NCBI RefSeq assembly: GCF_018326425.1 | Contig: NZ_AP024601.1 | Span: forward strand, 153,501 to 217,500 | Direction of reading: 5' to 3' | Length of the DNA: 64,000 bases | DNA from: Polycladomyces abyssicola | GTDB taxonomy: Bacteria; Bacillota; Bacilli; Thermoactinomycetales; JIR-001 | Shown here: in pieces, positions 42,433-53,627 of the stretch | Layout of the letters: every line of letters starts with the position of its first letter | Position numbering within the stretch: the stretch's first letter is position 1 | Made by a program: the position numbers and the translations under genes | Notes under the pieces: model-generated | Seen by the model: only the letters and a program-made list of their open reading frames with translations | The model's database searches: none | What the model was told of the DNA's origin: nothing

Positions 42433-43736
42433 TGTTTCAGACCCTGGGCAACATTTTCAAAGTGGAAGACCTGCGCCGTCGTATCTTATTCACCTTGTTG
42501 ATGCTGGTCGTCTTCCGGATCGGTAGCTTCATCCCGGTCCCCAACACCAATGAGGAAGCCTTGAAGGTGCTGGAATCGGGAGCGTTCAACTTGCTGAACA
42601 CCTTTTCCGGTGGTGCTTTGCGCCAATTCTCCATCTTTGCGATGGGTATCATGCCGTATATCACGGCATCGATCATCGTCCAATTATTGACCATGGACGT
42701 CATTCCGAAGTTTGCGCAGTGGGCTAAGGAAGGAGAAGTGGGTCGCCGCAAATTGGCGCAAGTCACCCGCTATCTCACCATTGTGCTGGCCTTGATCCAG
42801 TCCGTCGGTTTGGCGATCGGTTTTGACCGTGTTGCTAGTAGGGCCTTACCGGGAGTGGATTTCATCACAGACAAGAGCTTTGCCTCTTATGCGCTGATCT
42901 CGCTGACGCTTACCGCAGGAACGGCCTTTTTGATGTGGCTAGGCGAGCAGATCACGGAAAAGGGAATCGGAAACGGCATTTCCATTCTGATCTTTGCCGG
43001 GATTGTGGCGGGGATTCCCAGCGCGATCGCGCAGATTTACGAGTCCCAATTCGCAAATGCCGGTGATCAGATCTTCCTCGTGATCGTGAAGCTGGTCATC
43101 ATCGTGGCCGTGCTGGTGTTGATCGTGGCCGGTGTGATCTACATCCAACAAGGTGTTCGCAAGATACCGGTACAATACGCCAAACGGGTAGTAGGCCGGA
43201 AAATGTTCGGGGGTCAATCCACCCACATTCCGATGCGGGTCAATGCGGCAGGCGTAATTCCGGTAATCTTTGCCCTGTCGTTGCTGACGTTCCCGACCAC
43301 CATCGCTCAGTTCTGGCCGAACAATCCGGTGGCTGTGTGGATCTACACCAACCTGATCTATACCGCACCGTTGGGGATGACCCTGTACGTGTTGTTGATC
43401 ATCGGATTTACCTATTTCTACACGTTCGTGCAGATCAATCCGGTGCAGTTGGCGGACCAGATGAAAAAGAACGGCGGCTACATCCCAGGGATTCGACCAG
43501 GCAAAAACACATCTGTCTATCTGACCAGGGTCATGAATCGCCTCACCTTGGCCGGGGCGCTGTTCCTTGCTGCGGTTTCGATTCTGCCTGTCTTCTTCTC
43601 ATCCGTGGCGAAACTGCCGAATACGGTACAGATTGGTGGGACATCGCTGCTGATCGTGATCGGTGTCGCGCTGGAAACGATGAAAACGATCGAGAGTCAG
43701 CTGATCAAACGGCATTACAAAGGATTCATCAAATAG
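42432..43736 (+). CDS. secY: Protein translocase subunit SecY
   Basis: 434 residues, ten transmembrane helices, main channel of the Sec translocon. FTLLMLVVFRIGSFIPVP start and FYTFVQINPVQLADQMKKNG-type loop are typical. The ATG overlaps the end of rplO by one base (TGATG), so it would normally be translationally coupled to L15; the rplO frameshift would break that coupling unless a shift occurs. Confidence 0.97.
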   Translation: MFQTLGNIFKVEDLRRRILFTLLMLVVFRIGSFIPVPNTNEEALKVLESGAFNLLNTFSGGALRQFSIFAMGIMPYITASIIVQLLTMDVIPKFAQWAKEGEVGRRKLAQVTRYLTIVLALIQSVGLAIGFDRVASRALPGVDFITDKSFASYALISLTLTAGTAFLMWLGEQITEKGIGNGISILIFAGIVAGIPSAIAQIYESQFANAGDQIFLVIVKLVIIVAVLVLIVAGVIYIQQGVRKIPVQYAKRVVGRKMFGGQSTHIPMRVNAAGVIPVIFALSLLTFPTTIAQFWPNNPVAVWIYTNLIYTAPLGMTLYVLLIIGFTYFYTFVQINPVQLADQMKKNGGYIPGIRPGKNTSVYLTRVMNRLTLAGALFLAAVSILPVFFSSVAKLPNTVQIGGTSLLIVIGVALETMKTIESQLIKRHYKGFIK

Positions 43737-43744
43737 CACAGGTA

Positions 43745-43768
43745 CCCCGGGGCTGATCGGAACCGGGG
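43745..43768 (+). other. GC-rich hairpin between secY and adk
   Basis: CCCCGG (43745-43750) / CCGGGG (43763-43768) with a 12-nt loop, no T-run. Could tune expression of adk relative to the ribosomal genes. Confidence 0.4.
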
Positions 43769-43805
43769 ACCGTAGTGCACCTAGTGAAAGGCCGAACAAA
43801 TGTGA

Positions 43806-45268
<1,463 letters not shown>

Positions 45269-45282
45269 AGGGTGATGTAGAC

Positions 45283-45588
45283 GTGACTGATGCCGAAAGT
45301 CGACCACGTCTTGGCCAGATCGTCCGCGTGCTTCGCGGTCGGGAGGCGGGGACGTATGCGATCATCGTCGGAGTGGAAGAACCGCGTTTTGTCTTGTTGG
45401 CAGACGGAGACAAAAGGAAATTCGACCGCCCGAAGAAAAAGAATATCAGGCATATCCAGCCAACTCATTATATCGCCCAGGAAGTAGCGGATGCGTTGGC
45501 TGAGACCGGTCGCGTCACGAACGCGAAGTTACGGTACGCCCTGAACCAATACCTGCTTCACCACGGTGAGGAGCAGAAAGGAGAGTGA
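45283..45588 (+). CDS. KOW-domain RNA-binding protein (L14e/L6e-like)
   Basis: 101 residues if started at GTG 45283 (behind GAAGGGTGAT); an in-frame GTG at 45265 overlapping the map stop would add six residues. KOW segment [21 protein letters not shown], then [19 protein letters not shown]. Conserved in Bacillales between map and infA; role not established, likely ribosome- or RNA-associated. Confidence 0.85.
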   Translation: MTDAESRPRLGQIVRVLRGREAGTYAIIVGVEEPRFVLLADGDKRKFDRPKKKNIRHIQPTHYIAQEVADALAETGRVTNAKLRYALNQYLLHHGEEQKGE

Positions 45589-45593
45589 GGTCA

Positions 45594-46038
<445 letters not shown>

Positions 46039-46055
46039 GACTGGAGGTGTGACAC

Positions 46056-46424
46056 ATGGCACGGATTGCAGGGGTAGACCTGCCGCGCGAGAAACGGATC
46101 GAAATCGCCCTGACCTATATCTACGGCATTGGCCGCTCTACGGCGAAAAAAATTCTGGCGGAAACCGGCATCAACCCGGACACCCGCACGCGTGACCTCA
46201 CCGAAGACGAAGTGTCCAAACTGCGGAGCTACATCGACAAAAACCTGGTCGTTGAGGGGGACCTCCGCCGCGAAGTCGCGCTCAACATCAAACGCTTGAT
46301 CGAGATCGGTAGTTATCGTGGAATCCGTCACCGCCGCGGATTGCCGGTGCGCGGACAACGGACGAAAACCAACGCCCGGACTCGGAAAGGTCCGCGCCGG
46401 ACGGTTGCGAACAAGAAGAAATAA
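46056..46424 (+). CDS. rpsM: 30S ribosomal protein S13
   Basis: 122 residues: [20 protein letters not shown] start and basic [19 protein letters not shown] tail. Contacts tRNA and subunit bridges. Confidence 0.97.
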   Translation: MARIAGVDLPREKRIEIALTYIYGIGRSTAKKILAETGINPDTRTRDLTEDEVSKLRSYIDKNLVVEGDLRREVALNIKRLIEIGSYRGIRHRRGLPVRGQRTKTNARTRKGPRRTVANKKK

Positions 46425-46441
46425 TGTAAGGAGGGAATACC

Positions 46442-46840
46442 ATGGCCAAGCGGAAAACCACCACTCAGCGCGTGAAGCGTCGTGTGCGTAAGAACATTGA
46501 ATCCGGTGTGGCGCACATCCGTTCGACGTTCAACAACACTATCATCACCATCACCGATCCGCGCGGCAACGCAGTGGCTTGGGCGAGCGCCGGCACGATG
46601 GGCTTCAAGGGCTCGCGCAAAAGCACTCCGTTCGCGGCGCAAATGGCTGCCGAATCTGCAGCAAAACAAGCGATGGAACAAGGGATGCGTACAGTGGAAG
46701 TGTTGGTGAAAGGCCCGGGTGCGGGGCGTGAAGCGGCGATCCGTTCCTTGCAGGCGGCCGGATTGGAAGTCAGCTTGATCAAAGACGTGACGCCGATTCC
46801 GCATAACGGATGCCGTCCGCCGAAACGTCGTCGTGTCTGA
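46442..46840 (+). CDS. rpsK: 30S ribosomal protein S11
   Basis: 132 residues: [20 protein letters not shown] and the C-terminal [27 protein letters not shown]. Confidence 0.97.
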   Translation: MAKRKTTTQRVKRRVRKNIESGVAHIRSTFNNTIITITDPRGNAVAWASAGTMGFKGSRKSTPFAAQMAAESAAKQAMEQGMRTVEVLVKGPGAGREAAIRSLQAAGLEVSLIKDVTPIPHNGCRPPKRRRV

Positions 46841-46871
46841 GCGGATAGAAACCTTCCAGTCTCTGATTTGG

Positions 46872-46899
46872 TTTACCTTGCCAAAAATGTGTGTATACT
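46872..46899 (+). promoter_or_regulatory. Candidate internal promoter for rpoA-rplQ
   Basis: TTTACC (46872-46877), 16 nt, TATACT (46894-46899) in the 174-bp rpsK-rpoA gap. The leader then contains GGAGG/CCTCC and a GGGTGAGA / TCTCACCC inverted repeat (46944-46951, 46972-46979) just ahead of the rpoA ribosome-binding site. Confidence 0.5.
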
Positions 46900-47014
46900 G
46901 GATAGGACGGGAGGTAGTCTCTTGCCCTCCGGCGAATGAAAGAGGGTGAGAGAAACTGCCTATAGGTGCGATCTCACCCGGAACGCGACGTTCTGAAGGA
47001 GGGTTTCTAACCGT

Positions 47015-47959
47015 ATGATTGAAATCGAAAAACCGAAAATCGAAGCCGTGGAAATGAGTGAAGATAACCGGTACGGCAAGTTTGTGGTGGAGCCCCTTGA
47101 ACGGGGGTACGGCACCACGCTGGGTAACTCCCTCCGCCGCATTTTGCTGTCCTCCCTTCCGGGTGCGGCAGTCACCTCCATCCAGATCGACGGAGTCTTG
47201 CATGAGTTCTCCACCATTCCGGGTGTTGTCGAAGATACTACGGAGATCATTTTGAACCTGAAAAAGCTAGCATTGAAGATCCATTCGGACGAAGAAAAAG
47301 TGCTGGAGATCGATGTGGAAGGCGGCGGAGAAGTCAAAGCGGGCGACATTCGAGCTGACAGCGATGTCGAGGTGTTGAACCCGGATTTGCACATCGCCAC
47401 TCTGGCCGATGACGGCCATTTGCGAATCCGGATGACTGCCAACCGCGGACGTGGATATGTTCCGGCCGAACGGAACAAAAAAGAAGATCAACCGATCGGT
47501 GTGATTCCGATCGATTCGATTTACACCCCGATCGAGCGGGTGAACTACAAAGTTGAGAATACGCGCGTGGGTCAAGTGACCAACTACGACAAGCTGACGC
47601 TGGAAGTGTGGACCAACGGCAGCTTGCGTCCGGATGAAGCGGTCAGCTTGGGCGCCAAGATTCTTACCGAACACCTGATGTTGTTTGTCGGCCTGACGGA
47701 TGAAGCCAAAGAAGCCGAGATCATGGTAGAGAAAGAAGAAGATAAAAAAGAAAAAGTCATGGAAATGACCATCGAGGAGCTGGATCTGTCCGTCCGGTCT
47801 TACAACTGCCTGAAGCGGGCCGGCATCAACACTGTGCAAGAGCTGACGCAAAAAACGGAAGAAGATATGATGAAAGTCCGGAACCTGGGGCGGAAGTCCC
47901 TGGAGGAAGTGCAGGAGAAATTGGCCGAACTGGGTCTCTCCTTGCGCAAAGAAGAGTAA
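47015..47959 (+). CDS. rpoA: DNA-directed RNA polymerase subunit alpha
   Basis: 314 residues. N-terminal assembly domain ([20 protein letters not shown]), a charged linker, and the C-terminal domain that contacts UP elements and activators ([34 protein letters not shown]). RBS GAAGGAGGG. Confidence 0.98.
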   Translation: MIEIEKPKIEAVEMSEDNRYGKFVVEPLERGYGTTLGNSLRRILLSSLPGAAVTSIQIDGVLHEFSTIPGVVEDTTEIILNLKKLALKIHSDEEKVLEIDVEGGGEVKAGDIRADSDVEVLNPDLHIATLADDGHLRIRMTANRGRGYVPAERNKKEDQPIGVIPIDSIYTPIERVNYKVENTRVGQVTNYDKLTLEVWTNGSLRPDEAVSLGAKILTEHLMLFVGLTDEAKEAEIMVEKEEDKKEKVMEMTIEELDLSVRSYNCLKRAGINTVQELTQKTEEDMMKVRNLGRKSLEEVQEKLAELGLSLRKEE

Positions 47960-47992
47960 TCGACAACTTGGATCAAGGGGGAGGGATAACCC

Positions 47993-48382
47993 ATGGCATA
48001 CGCGAAATTGGGTCGTAATTCCGCGGCACGCAAAGCGTTGTTCCGCGACCTCGTCACCGACCTGATCATCAATGAACGGATTGAAACCAGCGAAGCGAAA
48101 GCCAAAGAAGTGCGTTCCATCGTCGAAAAAATGATCACCTTGGCCAAACGCGGCGACTTGCACGCCCGTCGTCAAGCGGCGGCTTTCGTTCGCAAGCATC
48201 GTTCCCACACGGTAAAAGACGGGGCGGAAGTGACGCACGAAAAAGTGGACGCGGTGAAAAAGCTCTTTGACGAAATCGCGCCCCGCTACGCGGAACGACA
48301 AGGGGGATACACCCGTATTATCAAGATCGGACCGCGCCGCGGCGACGCCGCTCCGATGGTCTATCTGGAACTCGTCAAGTAA
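47993..48382 (+). CDS. rplQ: 50S ribosomal protein L17
   Basis: 129 residues: [19 protein letters not shown] start and [19 protein letters not shown] end. Last gene of the ribosomal superoperon; terminator follows. Confidence 0.97.
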   Translation: MAYAKLGRNSAARKALFRDLVTDLIINERIETSEAKAKEVRSIVEKMITLAKRGDLHARRQAAAFVRKHRSHTVKDGAEVTHEKVDAVKKLFDEIAPRYAERQGGYTRIIKIGPRRGDAAPMVYLELVK

Positions 48383-48418
48383 TGTGGAACCAGCTCGTTG
48401 TTTTTGGATGAAAGGGAG

Positions 48419-48457
48419 AGGGCAGGATCACTTTGGTCCTGAAATCTGCCCTTTTTT
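48419..48457 (+). terminator. Rho-independent terminator after rplQ
   Basis: AGGGCAG (48419-48425) / CTGCCCT (48446-48452) with an internal GGA/TCC stem in the loop and six Ts. Confidence 0.85.
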
Positions 48458-48478
48458 CTTTATGGAGGCATGGACGGC

Positions 48479-49372
48479 ATGCGGCCCTTTATCGAGGTGG
48501 GAGATGTAAGTTTCTGGTATGAAACGGACCCGCCGCCGAAAGACCAGTGGGTATTGAAAGAGGTGCAACTTACCGTTGCCAGAGGAGAATACGTGGCAAT
48601 CATGGGCCCCAACGGGTCAGGCAAATCGACCCTGGCTCGACTGATGAACGGCTTGCTTCTGCCCAAGGAAGGCAAAGTACGGATCGGCGGGTACAACACC
48701 GATGACGAAACCCATCTTTGGCAAGTACGGCAGAGAGTGGGCATGGTCTTTCAAAACCCGGACAACCAGTTGGTGGCCACCACTGTGCGGGACGAGATCG
48801 CCTTCGGGATGGAAAACCTCGGCGTTCCGCGTGAGGAGATGGTGCGCCGTATACCCGAAGTGTTGGCGCAAGTGGGTTTGGAAGGCATGGAGGAGTGGCC
48901 ACCCCACCTTTTGTCCGGGGGACAAAAGCAGCGTCTCGCCATCGCTGCCGTACTGGCGATGCGACCAGAGGCGATTGTGTTGGACGAAGCGACGTCGATG
49001 CTGGACCCCGCAGGGCGGCAGGCTGTGTTGGATATTCTGCATCGGATGCATCGAGAAGGGATGACCATCATCCACATTACGCACTCGGCAAAAGAGGCGG
49101 CACACGCCGAACGTTTGCTGATCATGGCGGACGGGGAAGTGAAGATGGATGGAACACCCGAGGAAGTGTTCCAGGATGTCGACCGGTTGTCAGTGTGGAG
49201 GCTCGAAGTCCCGTTGATGGCGGAATTGCACCACCGGTTGACCCGGTCCGGGTTTGATTTGCCCGTATCGTGGACGGAGACGGAGAAATGGGTGGAAGCG
49301 GTATGCAGATTGATCTCAGGGGAGTCAGTTTCACTTATGGACAAGGAACACAGCAGGAAAAACAAGCCTTGA
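48479..49372 (+). CDS. ecfA1: Energy-coupling factor transporter ATPase EcfA1
   Basis: 297 residues. Walker A GPNGSGKST at 43-51, Q-loop FQNPDNQLVATTV, signature LLSGGQKQR, Walker B AIVLDEATSMLDP, H-loop ITHSAKEA. With EcfA2 and EcfT it powers S-components for vitamin or metal uptake; no S gene is nearby, so it is a shared (group II) module. ATG 48479 or ATG 48470 could start it; GGAGG at 48464 fits the former better, with a 10-nt spacer. Confidence 0.95.
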   Translation: MRPFIEVGDVSFWYETDPPPKDQWVLKEVQLTVARGEYVAIMGPNGSGKSTLARLMNGLLLPKEGKVRIGGYNTDDETHLWQVRQRVGMVFQNPDNQLVATTVRDEIAFGMENLGVPREEMVRRIPEVLAQVGLEGMEEWPPHLLSGGQKQRLAIAAVLAMRPEAIVLDEATSMLDPAGRQAVLDILHRMHREGMTIIHITHSAKEAAHAERLLIMADGEVKMDGTPEEVFQDVDRLSVWRLEVPLMAELHHRLTRSGFDLPVSWTETEKWVEAVCRLISGESVSLMDKEHSRKNKP

Positions 49373-50178
49373 AGCAACTGGATCTCCATGTGCCGGCCGG
49401 AGCGCTGGCTGCAGTGATCGGGCCGACGGGATCGGGAAAGTCCACATTGGTACAGTTGATCGGCGGGTTGCTCCGACCGGAGGAGGGCATCATCCGTGTC
49501 GGTGAGACGGAAGTGAACGAACGGAGTTCCTCTCTCTCTCCGTTGCGCCGTCATGTGGGCATTGTCTTTCAATATCCCGAGCATCAGTTGTTTGCGGATA
49601 CGGTGGAACATGACATCGCCTACGGTCCCCGCAACCGGGGCGTTCCGGAAGAAGAAGTTCGCAACCGGGTAAAACAGGCGATGCATTGGGTGGGACTGCC
49701 CGAATCATTGTCGGATCGTTCTCCGTTTCAACTGAGCGGTGGACAGATGCGGCGGGTCGCCATTGCCGGTGTATTGGCCATGCTCCCGCAAGTCCTGATA
49801 TTGGATGAGCCGACGGCGGGCCTCGATCCGGCAGGGAGAGAGGCTTTGTTGCAACGGATTGACCGATTGCGCCGCGAGCGGCGGATGACCGTTCTGCTGG
49901 TCTCTCACAGCATGGAAGAGGTGGCCCGTTATGCAGAACGAATTTTTGTATTGCACCAGGGCAGATGCGTGTTGCAAGGGTCGCCTGCCGAGGTTTTTGC
50001 CGACGAAGGCCGATTGAAGGGATGGGGGTTGGACATTCCCGAGATCACCGCATTGATTCACCGATTGAATCGCAAACTGGACCCGCCGCTTCCCCTGGAT
50101 TGTTTCACGGTAGAGGCGTTGGCGCGGTTACTGGCGAACCGGCGCGGGGAGGGAGCATCCCATGAACCCGTTCGGTAA
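49303..50178 (+). CDS. ecfA2: Energy-coupling factor transporter ATPase EcfA2
   Basis: 291 residues: Walker A GPTGSGKST at 40-48, FQYPEHQLFADTVEHDIAYG, signature LSGGQMRR, Walker B VLILDEPTAGLDP. Overlaps the end of ecfA1 by 70 bases, and the ecfT start lies inside its own end. ATG 49303 fits the family start (MQIDLRGVSFTYG); ATG 49288 is an alternative. Confidence 0.95.
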   Translation: MQIDLRGVSFTYGQGTQQEKQALKQLDLHVPAGALAAVIGPTGSGKSTLVQLIGGLLRPEEGIIRVGETEVNERSSSLSPLRRHVGIVFQYPEHQLFADTVEHDIAYGPRNRGVPEEEVRNRVKQAMHWVGLPESLSDRSPFQLSGGQMRRVAIAGVLAMLPQVLILDEPTAGLDPAGREALLQRIDRLRRERRMTVLLVSHSMEEVARYAERIFVLHQGRCVLQGSPAEVFADEGRLKGWGLDIPEITALIHRLNRKLDPPLPLDCFTVEALARLLANRRGEGASHEPVR

Positions 50179-50968
50179 ACCGATCATCGGGCAGTACGTG
50201 CCCGGAGATTCCCCTGTTCATCGGATGGATCCTCGGGCCAAGCTGGTGTTTGTATTTGTTTATCTCACCGCTGTTTTCTGGGTGCGAGTTCCGGCAGCAT
50301 ATCTGTTGTTCATCCTCGTCAACCTCGTTGGCGTGTGGTTGTCGAGGGTGTCCTGGCGACAGCTGCTGCATGGAATGAAGCCGATTTTGTGGCTGATTGC
50401 TGTCACAGCGTTGTTGCACATATTCCTGACCAAAGGCGGTGATCTGTGGTGGCAATGGGGACCGATCAGCATCCATGAACAAGGCGTCAAACAGGCGGGT
50501 TGGATGTCTGTGCGGTTCCTTTTGCTGATCACGATGGCCACCCTGCTCACGTTGACCACGACACCCATGGATCTGACCGAAGGGATGGAGCGGTTGATGA
50601 AACCGCTCAAATGGATCGGCGTACCCGTTCATGAACTGGCGCTGATGATGTCGATCGCACTCCGGTTTATCCCGACATTGTGGGAAGAGACGGAGAAAAT
50701 CATGCGGGCGCAGATGGCCCGCGGTGCCGATTTTGAATCGGGTGGTATGCTCAAGCGGGCCAAAAGTTTCATCCCTGTCCTGATTCCCCTCTTCGTCTCC
50801 GCACTCAAGAGAGCGGAAGATCTGGCGATGGCGATGGAAGCACGCGCATACCGGGGAGGGGAAGGACGCACTCGGTTACGGGAATTGCGTTTTTCGCAGC
50901 TCGACTGGGCGTTGTGGGCGGTGATGGGCGGACTGATCATCGGCTCATGGATGTTAGGGCGTGTCTGA
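50162..50968 (+). CDS. ecfT: Energy-coupling factor transmembrane subunit EcfT
   Basis: 268 residues, five to six membrane segments, with the two Ala-Arg-Gly coupling motifs (AQMARGADFE and AMEARAYRGG) that dock on the ATPases. The final codons GRV and the TGA stop lie inside a dispersed repeat end (GTGTCTGATGA), so the repeat has set the C-terminus. Confidence 0.94.
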   Translation: MNPFGKPIIGQYVPGDSPVHRMDPRAKLVFVFVYLTAVFWVRVPAAYLLFILVNLVGVWLSRVSWRQLLHGMKPILWLIAVTALLHIFLTKGGDLWWQWGPISIHEQGVKQAGWMSVRFLLLITMATLLTLTTTPMDLTEGMERLMKPLKWIGVPVHELALMMSIALRFIPTLWEETEKIMRAQMARGADFESGGMLKRAKSFIPVLIPLFVSALKRAEDLAMAMEARAYRGGEGRTRLRELRFSQLDWALWAVMGGLIIGSWMLGRV

Positions 50969-51067
50969 TGAGACTGTAAGTGGGCGATGTTTTCCCGGGT
51001 TCCTTGGAGTGCGGGTGGAGCGAACAGGGAACCATGCGGGCCATATGGATCAAACACACTCTAGAGT
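50955..51067 (-). repeat. Dispersed intergenic repeat, copy C (reverse, internally deleted)
   Basis: 113 bp with both ends of the family but little interior: GGCGTGTCTGATGA and TTTTCCCGGG at the left; the right side, read in reverse, gives CTAGAGTGTGTTTGAT. It covers the ecfT stop codon and ends 24 bases before truA, just ahead of its ribosome-binding site. Confidence 0.75.
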
Positions 51068-51090
51068 CCGGCTGAAAAGGGGGGAGGGAC

Positions 51091-51846
51091 GTGCGCAAGA
51101 TTAAATTGACGGTTGCTTACGACGGCACCGATTTTCACGGATTTCAGCGCCAGCCCGGCAAGCGGACGGTGCAGGGTACTTTGGAAGCTGCCATCTCGAG
51201 ATTGAACGGTACCGAAACCCATGTGACGGGAGCGGGGCGCACCGACGCCGGCGTTCATGCGTGGGCTCAGGTGTGTCACTTTGAAACGGGAAATCCCATG
51301 CCCGTCGAAAAATGGGTCACCGTGCTCAACCAGACTCTTCCCCGGGATTTGGTCATCCGTATGGCCGAGGAGGTGGCGCCGTCCTTCCATGCGCGCAAAG
51401 ACGCCTGCTGGAAAACCTATCGCTACGTCATCGACCGTTCGCCGGTACCGGACGTGTTCACCCGCCGGTACGCCACCCATCTTCCCGTATCATTGGATGT
51501 ACGGCGGATGCAGCGCGCCGCCGAGCAATTGGTGGGGACGCACGACTTCACCTCGTTTTCCTCGGCCAAATCGTCAGTGGAAGATCGGGTGCGTACCATC
51601 TACCGTTGTGAAATTCGTGAACAAGGAGACAAACTGCGGATCGAAGTGACGGGCAACGGATTTTTGTACAACATGGTCCGGATCATCGTCGGGACACTGG
51701 TGGAAGTGGGCACGGGCAAACGAGCCCCGGAATCGATTTCCCGTTCCTTGGCTGCCAAAGATCGTTCCGCTGCAGGCAAAACCATGCCTCCGGAAGGGTT
51801 GACGATGGTCGAAGTGGGCTATGAACCGTGGGAGGGAATGGACTAG
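51091..51846 (+). CDS. truA: tRNA pseudouridine(38-40) synthase TruA
   Basis: 251 residues, GTG start behind GGGGAGGG. Catalytic aspartate D52 in GAGRTDAGVHAWAQ; GNGFLYNMVRIIVGTLVEVG near the end. Follows ecfT as in B. subtilis. A reverse repeat copy begins at its stop codon. Confidence 0.97.
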   Translation: MRKIKLTVAYDGTDFHGFQRQPGKRTVQGTLEAAISRLNGTETHVTGAGRTDAGVHAWAQVCHFETGNPMPVEKWVTVLNQTLPRDLVIRMAEEVAPSFHARKDACWKTYRYVIDRSPVPDVFTRRYATHLPVSLDVRRMQRAAEQLVGTHDFTSFSSAKSSVEDRVRTIYRCEIREQGDKLRIEVTGNGFLYNMVRIIVGTLVEVGTGKRAPESISRSLAAKDRSAAGKTMPPEGLTMVEVGYEPWEGMD

Positions 51847-52065
51847 GTCGTCTCTGATGAAGCCGTAAGAGGGAAATGTTTTCCCGGGCGAGTGAAGGTG
51901 CGGGTAGTGCAGGAATGGAATTGCGGGCAATTTCCTCTAAGGGCGAAGCGGACTTTGCCCTCGTTCTGCACCACTCTTCGGGTCGGAGCGGCTATAACCT
52001 TCTTCCTTGCGGGCGCAGGTGGAGTGAGCGGGGAAGGAATGTGGACAGTAGTGTGTCCGATTTTG
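51843..52065 (-). repeat. Dispersed intergenic repeat, copy E (reverse, near full length)
   Basis: Starting at the truA stop: CTCTGATGAAGCCGTAAG and TTTTCCCGGGCGAG; in reverse complement the interior reads CTTAGAGGA, ATTCCATTCCTGCAC, matching copy D. The far side CTTCCTTGCGGGCGCAGGT matches the left part of D in reverse. The final end (GACATGCTCTA-like) is not recognisable. With the rplM leader it fills the 458-bp truA-rplM gap. Confidence 0.75.
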
Positions 52066-52156
52066 CGCATAGGCGTTACAAGAGCCGGAAGGATAGGCTC
52101 ATCCGGGTAATGTGGGGTTGGCAAACATCACCTCCAGGATGATCAAGGGCTTTGCC

Positions 52157-52185
52157 TTGACATCGCTCTCCATTTGATATATTAT
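52157..52185 (+). promoter_or_regulatory. Sigma-A promoter for rplM-rpsI
   Basis: TTGACA (52157-52162), 17 nt, TATTAT (52180-52185); TGATATATT overlaps as an extended -10 at 15 nt. A leader of about 115 nt precedes rplM, the place where Firmicutes often have an L13 leader; I cannot confirm its fold. Confidence 0.75.
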
Positions 52186-52304
52186 GATCGTTGGTATTTT
52201 CCACTGAATAGCCCCGGTGGAAACAATTCGGCGCGAACGTTTTGGATATATCACCTGCAAATTGTGACGGACGATCAATCGTCTGCAATCGAGGAGGATC
52301 ATCG

Positions 52305-52742
52305 ATGCGAACCACATATATGGCCAAACCGAATGAGGTGGAGCGGAAATGGTATGTGGTCGACGCGAAGGGGAAACCCCTTGGCCGGGTCGCTTCCCAA
52401 GTCGCGGCGATTTTGCGCGGGAAGCACAAACCGCAATTCACCCCTCACGTTGACACCGGCGATTTCGTCATCGTGATCAACGCGAGCGAAGTGGAATTGA
52501 CCGGTAAAAAAGCGACCAAGAAAATCTACTACCGCCACTCCGGTTACCCTGGTGGATTGAAAGCGACCACTGCCGGTGACATGCGGAACAACCGTCCGGA
52601 ACGGATGATCGAGCTGGCCGTCAAAGGCATGCTGCCCAAAAACAGCTTGGGACGGAAGCAGTTCAAAAAACTGAAAGTCTATGCAGGACCGGAACATCCC
52701 CATCAGGCGCAAAATCCTGAAGTGTGGGAGCTTCGCGGATAA
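52305..52742 (+). CDS. rplM: 50S ribosomal protein L13
   Basis: 145 residues from ATG 52305 ([20 protein letters not shown]) behind GAGGAGGATC; upstream in-frame codons run through the leader. [18 protein letters not shown] and [10 protein letters not shown] are typical. Confidence 0.96.
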   Translation: MRTTYMAKPNEVERKWYVVDAKGKPLGRVASQVAAILRGKHKPQFTPHVDTGDFVIVINASEVELTGKKATKKIYYRHSGYPGGLKATTAGDMRNNRPERMIELAVKGMLPKNSLGRKQFKKLKVYAGPEHPHQAQNPEVWELRG

Positions 52743-52762
52743 TCTAAAGGAGGGAACCGATC

Positions 52763-53155
52763 GTGGCACAAGTCCAATTTTACGGAACCGGTCGCCGCAA
52801 GGAATCGGTCGCCCGCGTTCGGCTGGTTCCCGGTGACGGCCGCATCGTGGTCAACGGCCGCGACTTGGACCAATATTTCGGCTTGGAAACGTTGAAAGCC
52901 ATCGTACGTCAACCGTTGGTGTTGACCGATACCTTGAACCGTTACGACGTGTTGGTGAACGTGCATGGGGGCGGCTTCACCGGTCAAGCGGGTGCGATCC
53001 GTCACGGCATCGCCCGTGCTCTGTTGAAAGTGGATCCGGATCTTCGCCCGACCCTGAAAAAAGCTGGCTTCCTGACACGCGACCCGCGGATGAAAGAACG
53101 GAAGAAATACGGCTTGAAAAAAGCCCGCCGTGCTCCGCAATTCTCCAAACGGTAA
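52763..53155 (+). CDS. rpsI: 30S ribosomal protein S9
   Basis: 130 residues, GTG start. [18 protein letters not shown] start and the C-terminal [17 protein letters not shown] that reaches P-site tRNA. Paired with rplM as usual. Confidence 0.97.
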   Translation: MAQVQFYGTGRRKESVARVRLVPGDGRIVVNGRDLDQYFGLETLKAIVRQPLVLTDTLNRYDVLVNVHGGGFTGQAGAIRHGIARALLKVDPDLRPTLKKAGFLTRDPRMKERKKYGLKKARRAPQFSKR

Positions 53156-53170
53156 TCGGCAGAATCACAC

Positions 53171-53198
53171 ACCCTCGCCTATGCAGGCGGGGGTTTTT
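53171..53198 (+). terminator. Rho-independent terminator after rpsI
   Basis: ACCCTCGCCT / AGGCGGGGGT, 10 bp with one G-U pair, ATGC loop, five Ts. Confidence 0.9.
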
Positions 53199-53270
53199 GT
53201 TTTCTCGCATGTGATCAGTCATTTTGCGCATGAAGAGCCGTGGGCAGAGGGAACCTAAGCGCGTGTACTG

Positions 53271-53498
53271 TAGAGCATGTCTGGTGAATATTGTGCAAAT
53301 GCTTTTCCGGCTCGCTTTACCTGCGCCCTGCAAGGAAGCAGTTGATGGCCACTCCAACTCGGAGCTTTCTTAGAGGAGGAAGTTGTCCGTAATTTCATTC
53401 CTGCGCTTTCCGGGTCTTTGCTCGGCAGGGATTAGGTCTTCGCTCACCCGGGAAAGCATTTGCCCCCTTACGCTTTTACCAGCACCCCAGGCATGATC
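53271..53498 (+). repeat. Dispersed intergenic repeat, copy D (forward, full length)
   Basis: About 228 bp between rpsI and the ybaK-like gene. Left end TAGAGCATGTCTGGTGAAT and GCTTTTCCGGCTCGC; right end CTTCGCTCACCCGGGAAAGC, ATTTGCCCCCTTACG and CCAGCACC, an inverted copy of the left. Interior ATTCCTGCGCTTTCCGGGTC matches copy A. The remaining part of the 472-bp gap (53499-53627) holds a GGGAAA/TTTCCC hairpin and a possible TGATACAAC -10. Confidence 0.85.
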
Positions 53499-53627
53499 GG
53501 GAAAGAGTAGTCTGTTTCCCACGAGCGGCTGATAAGCTGATGTGATACAACCAGACAATAGGGAGATACACTCTGGATGGTTTGCCGGAGTTCCGGTTGG
53601 TTGGAGATTGGAAACGGAGATGGCAAT

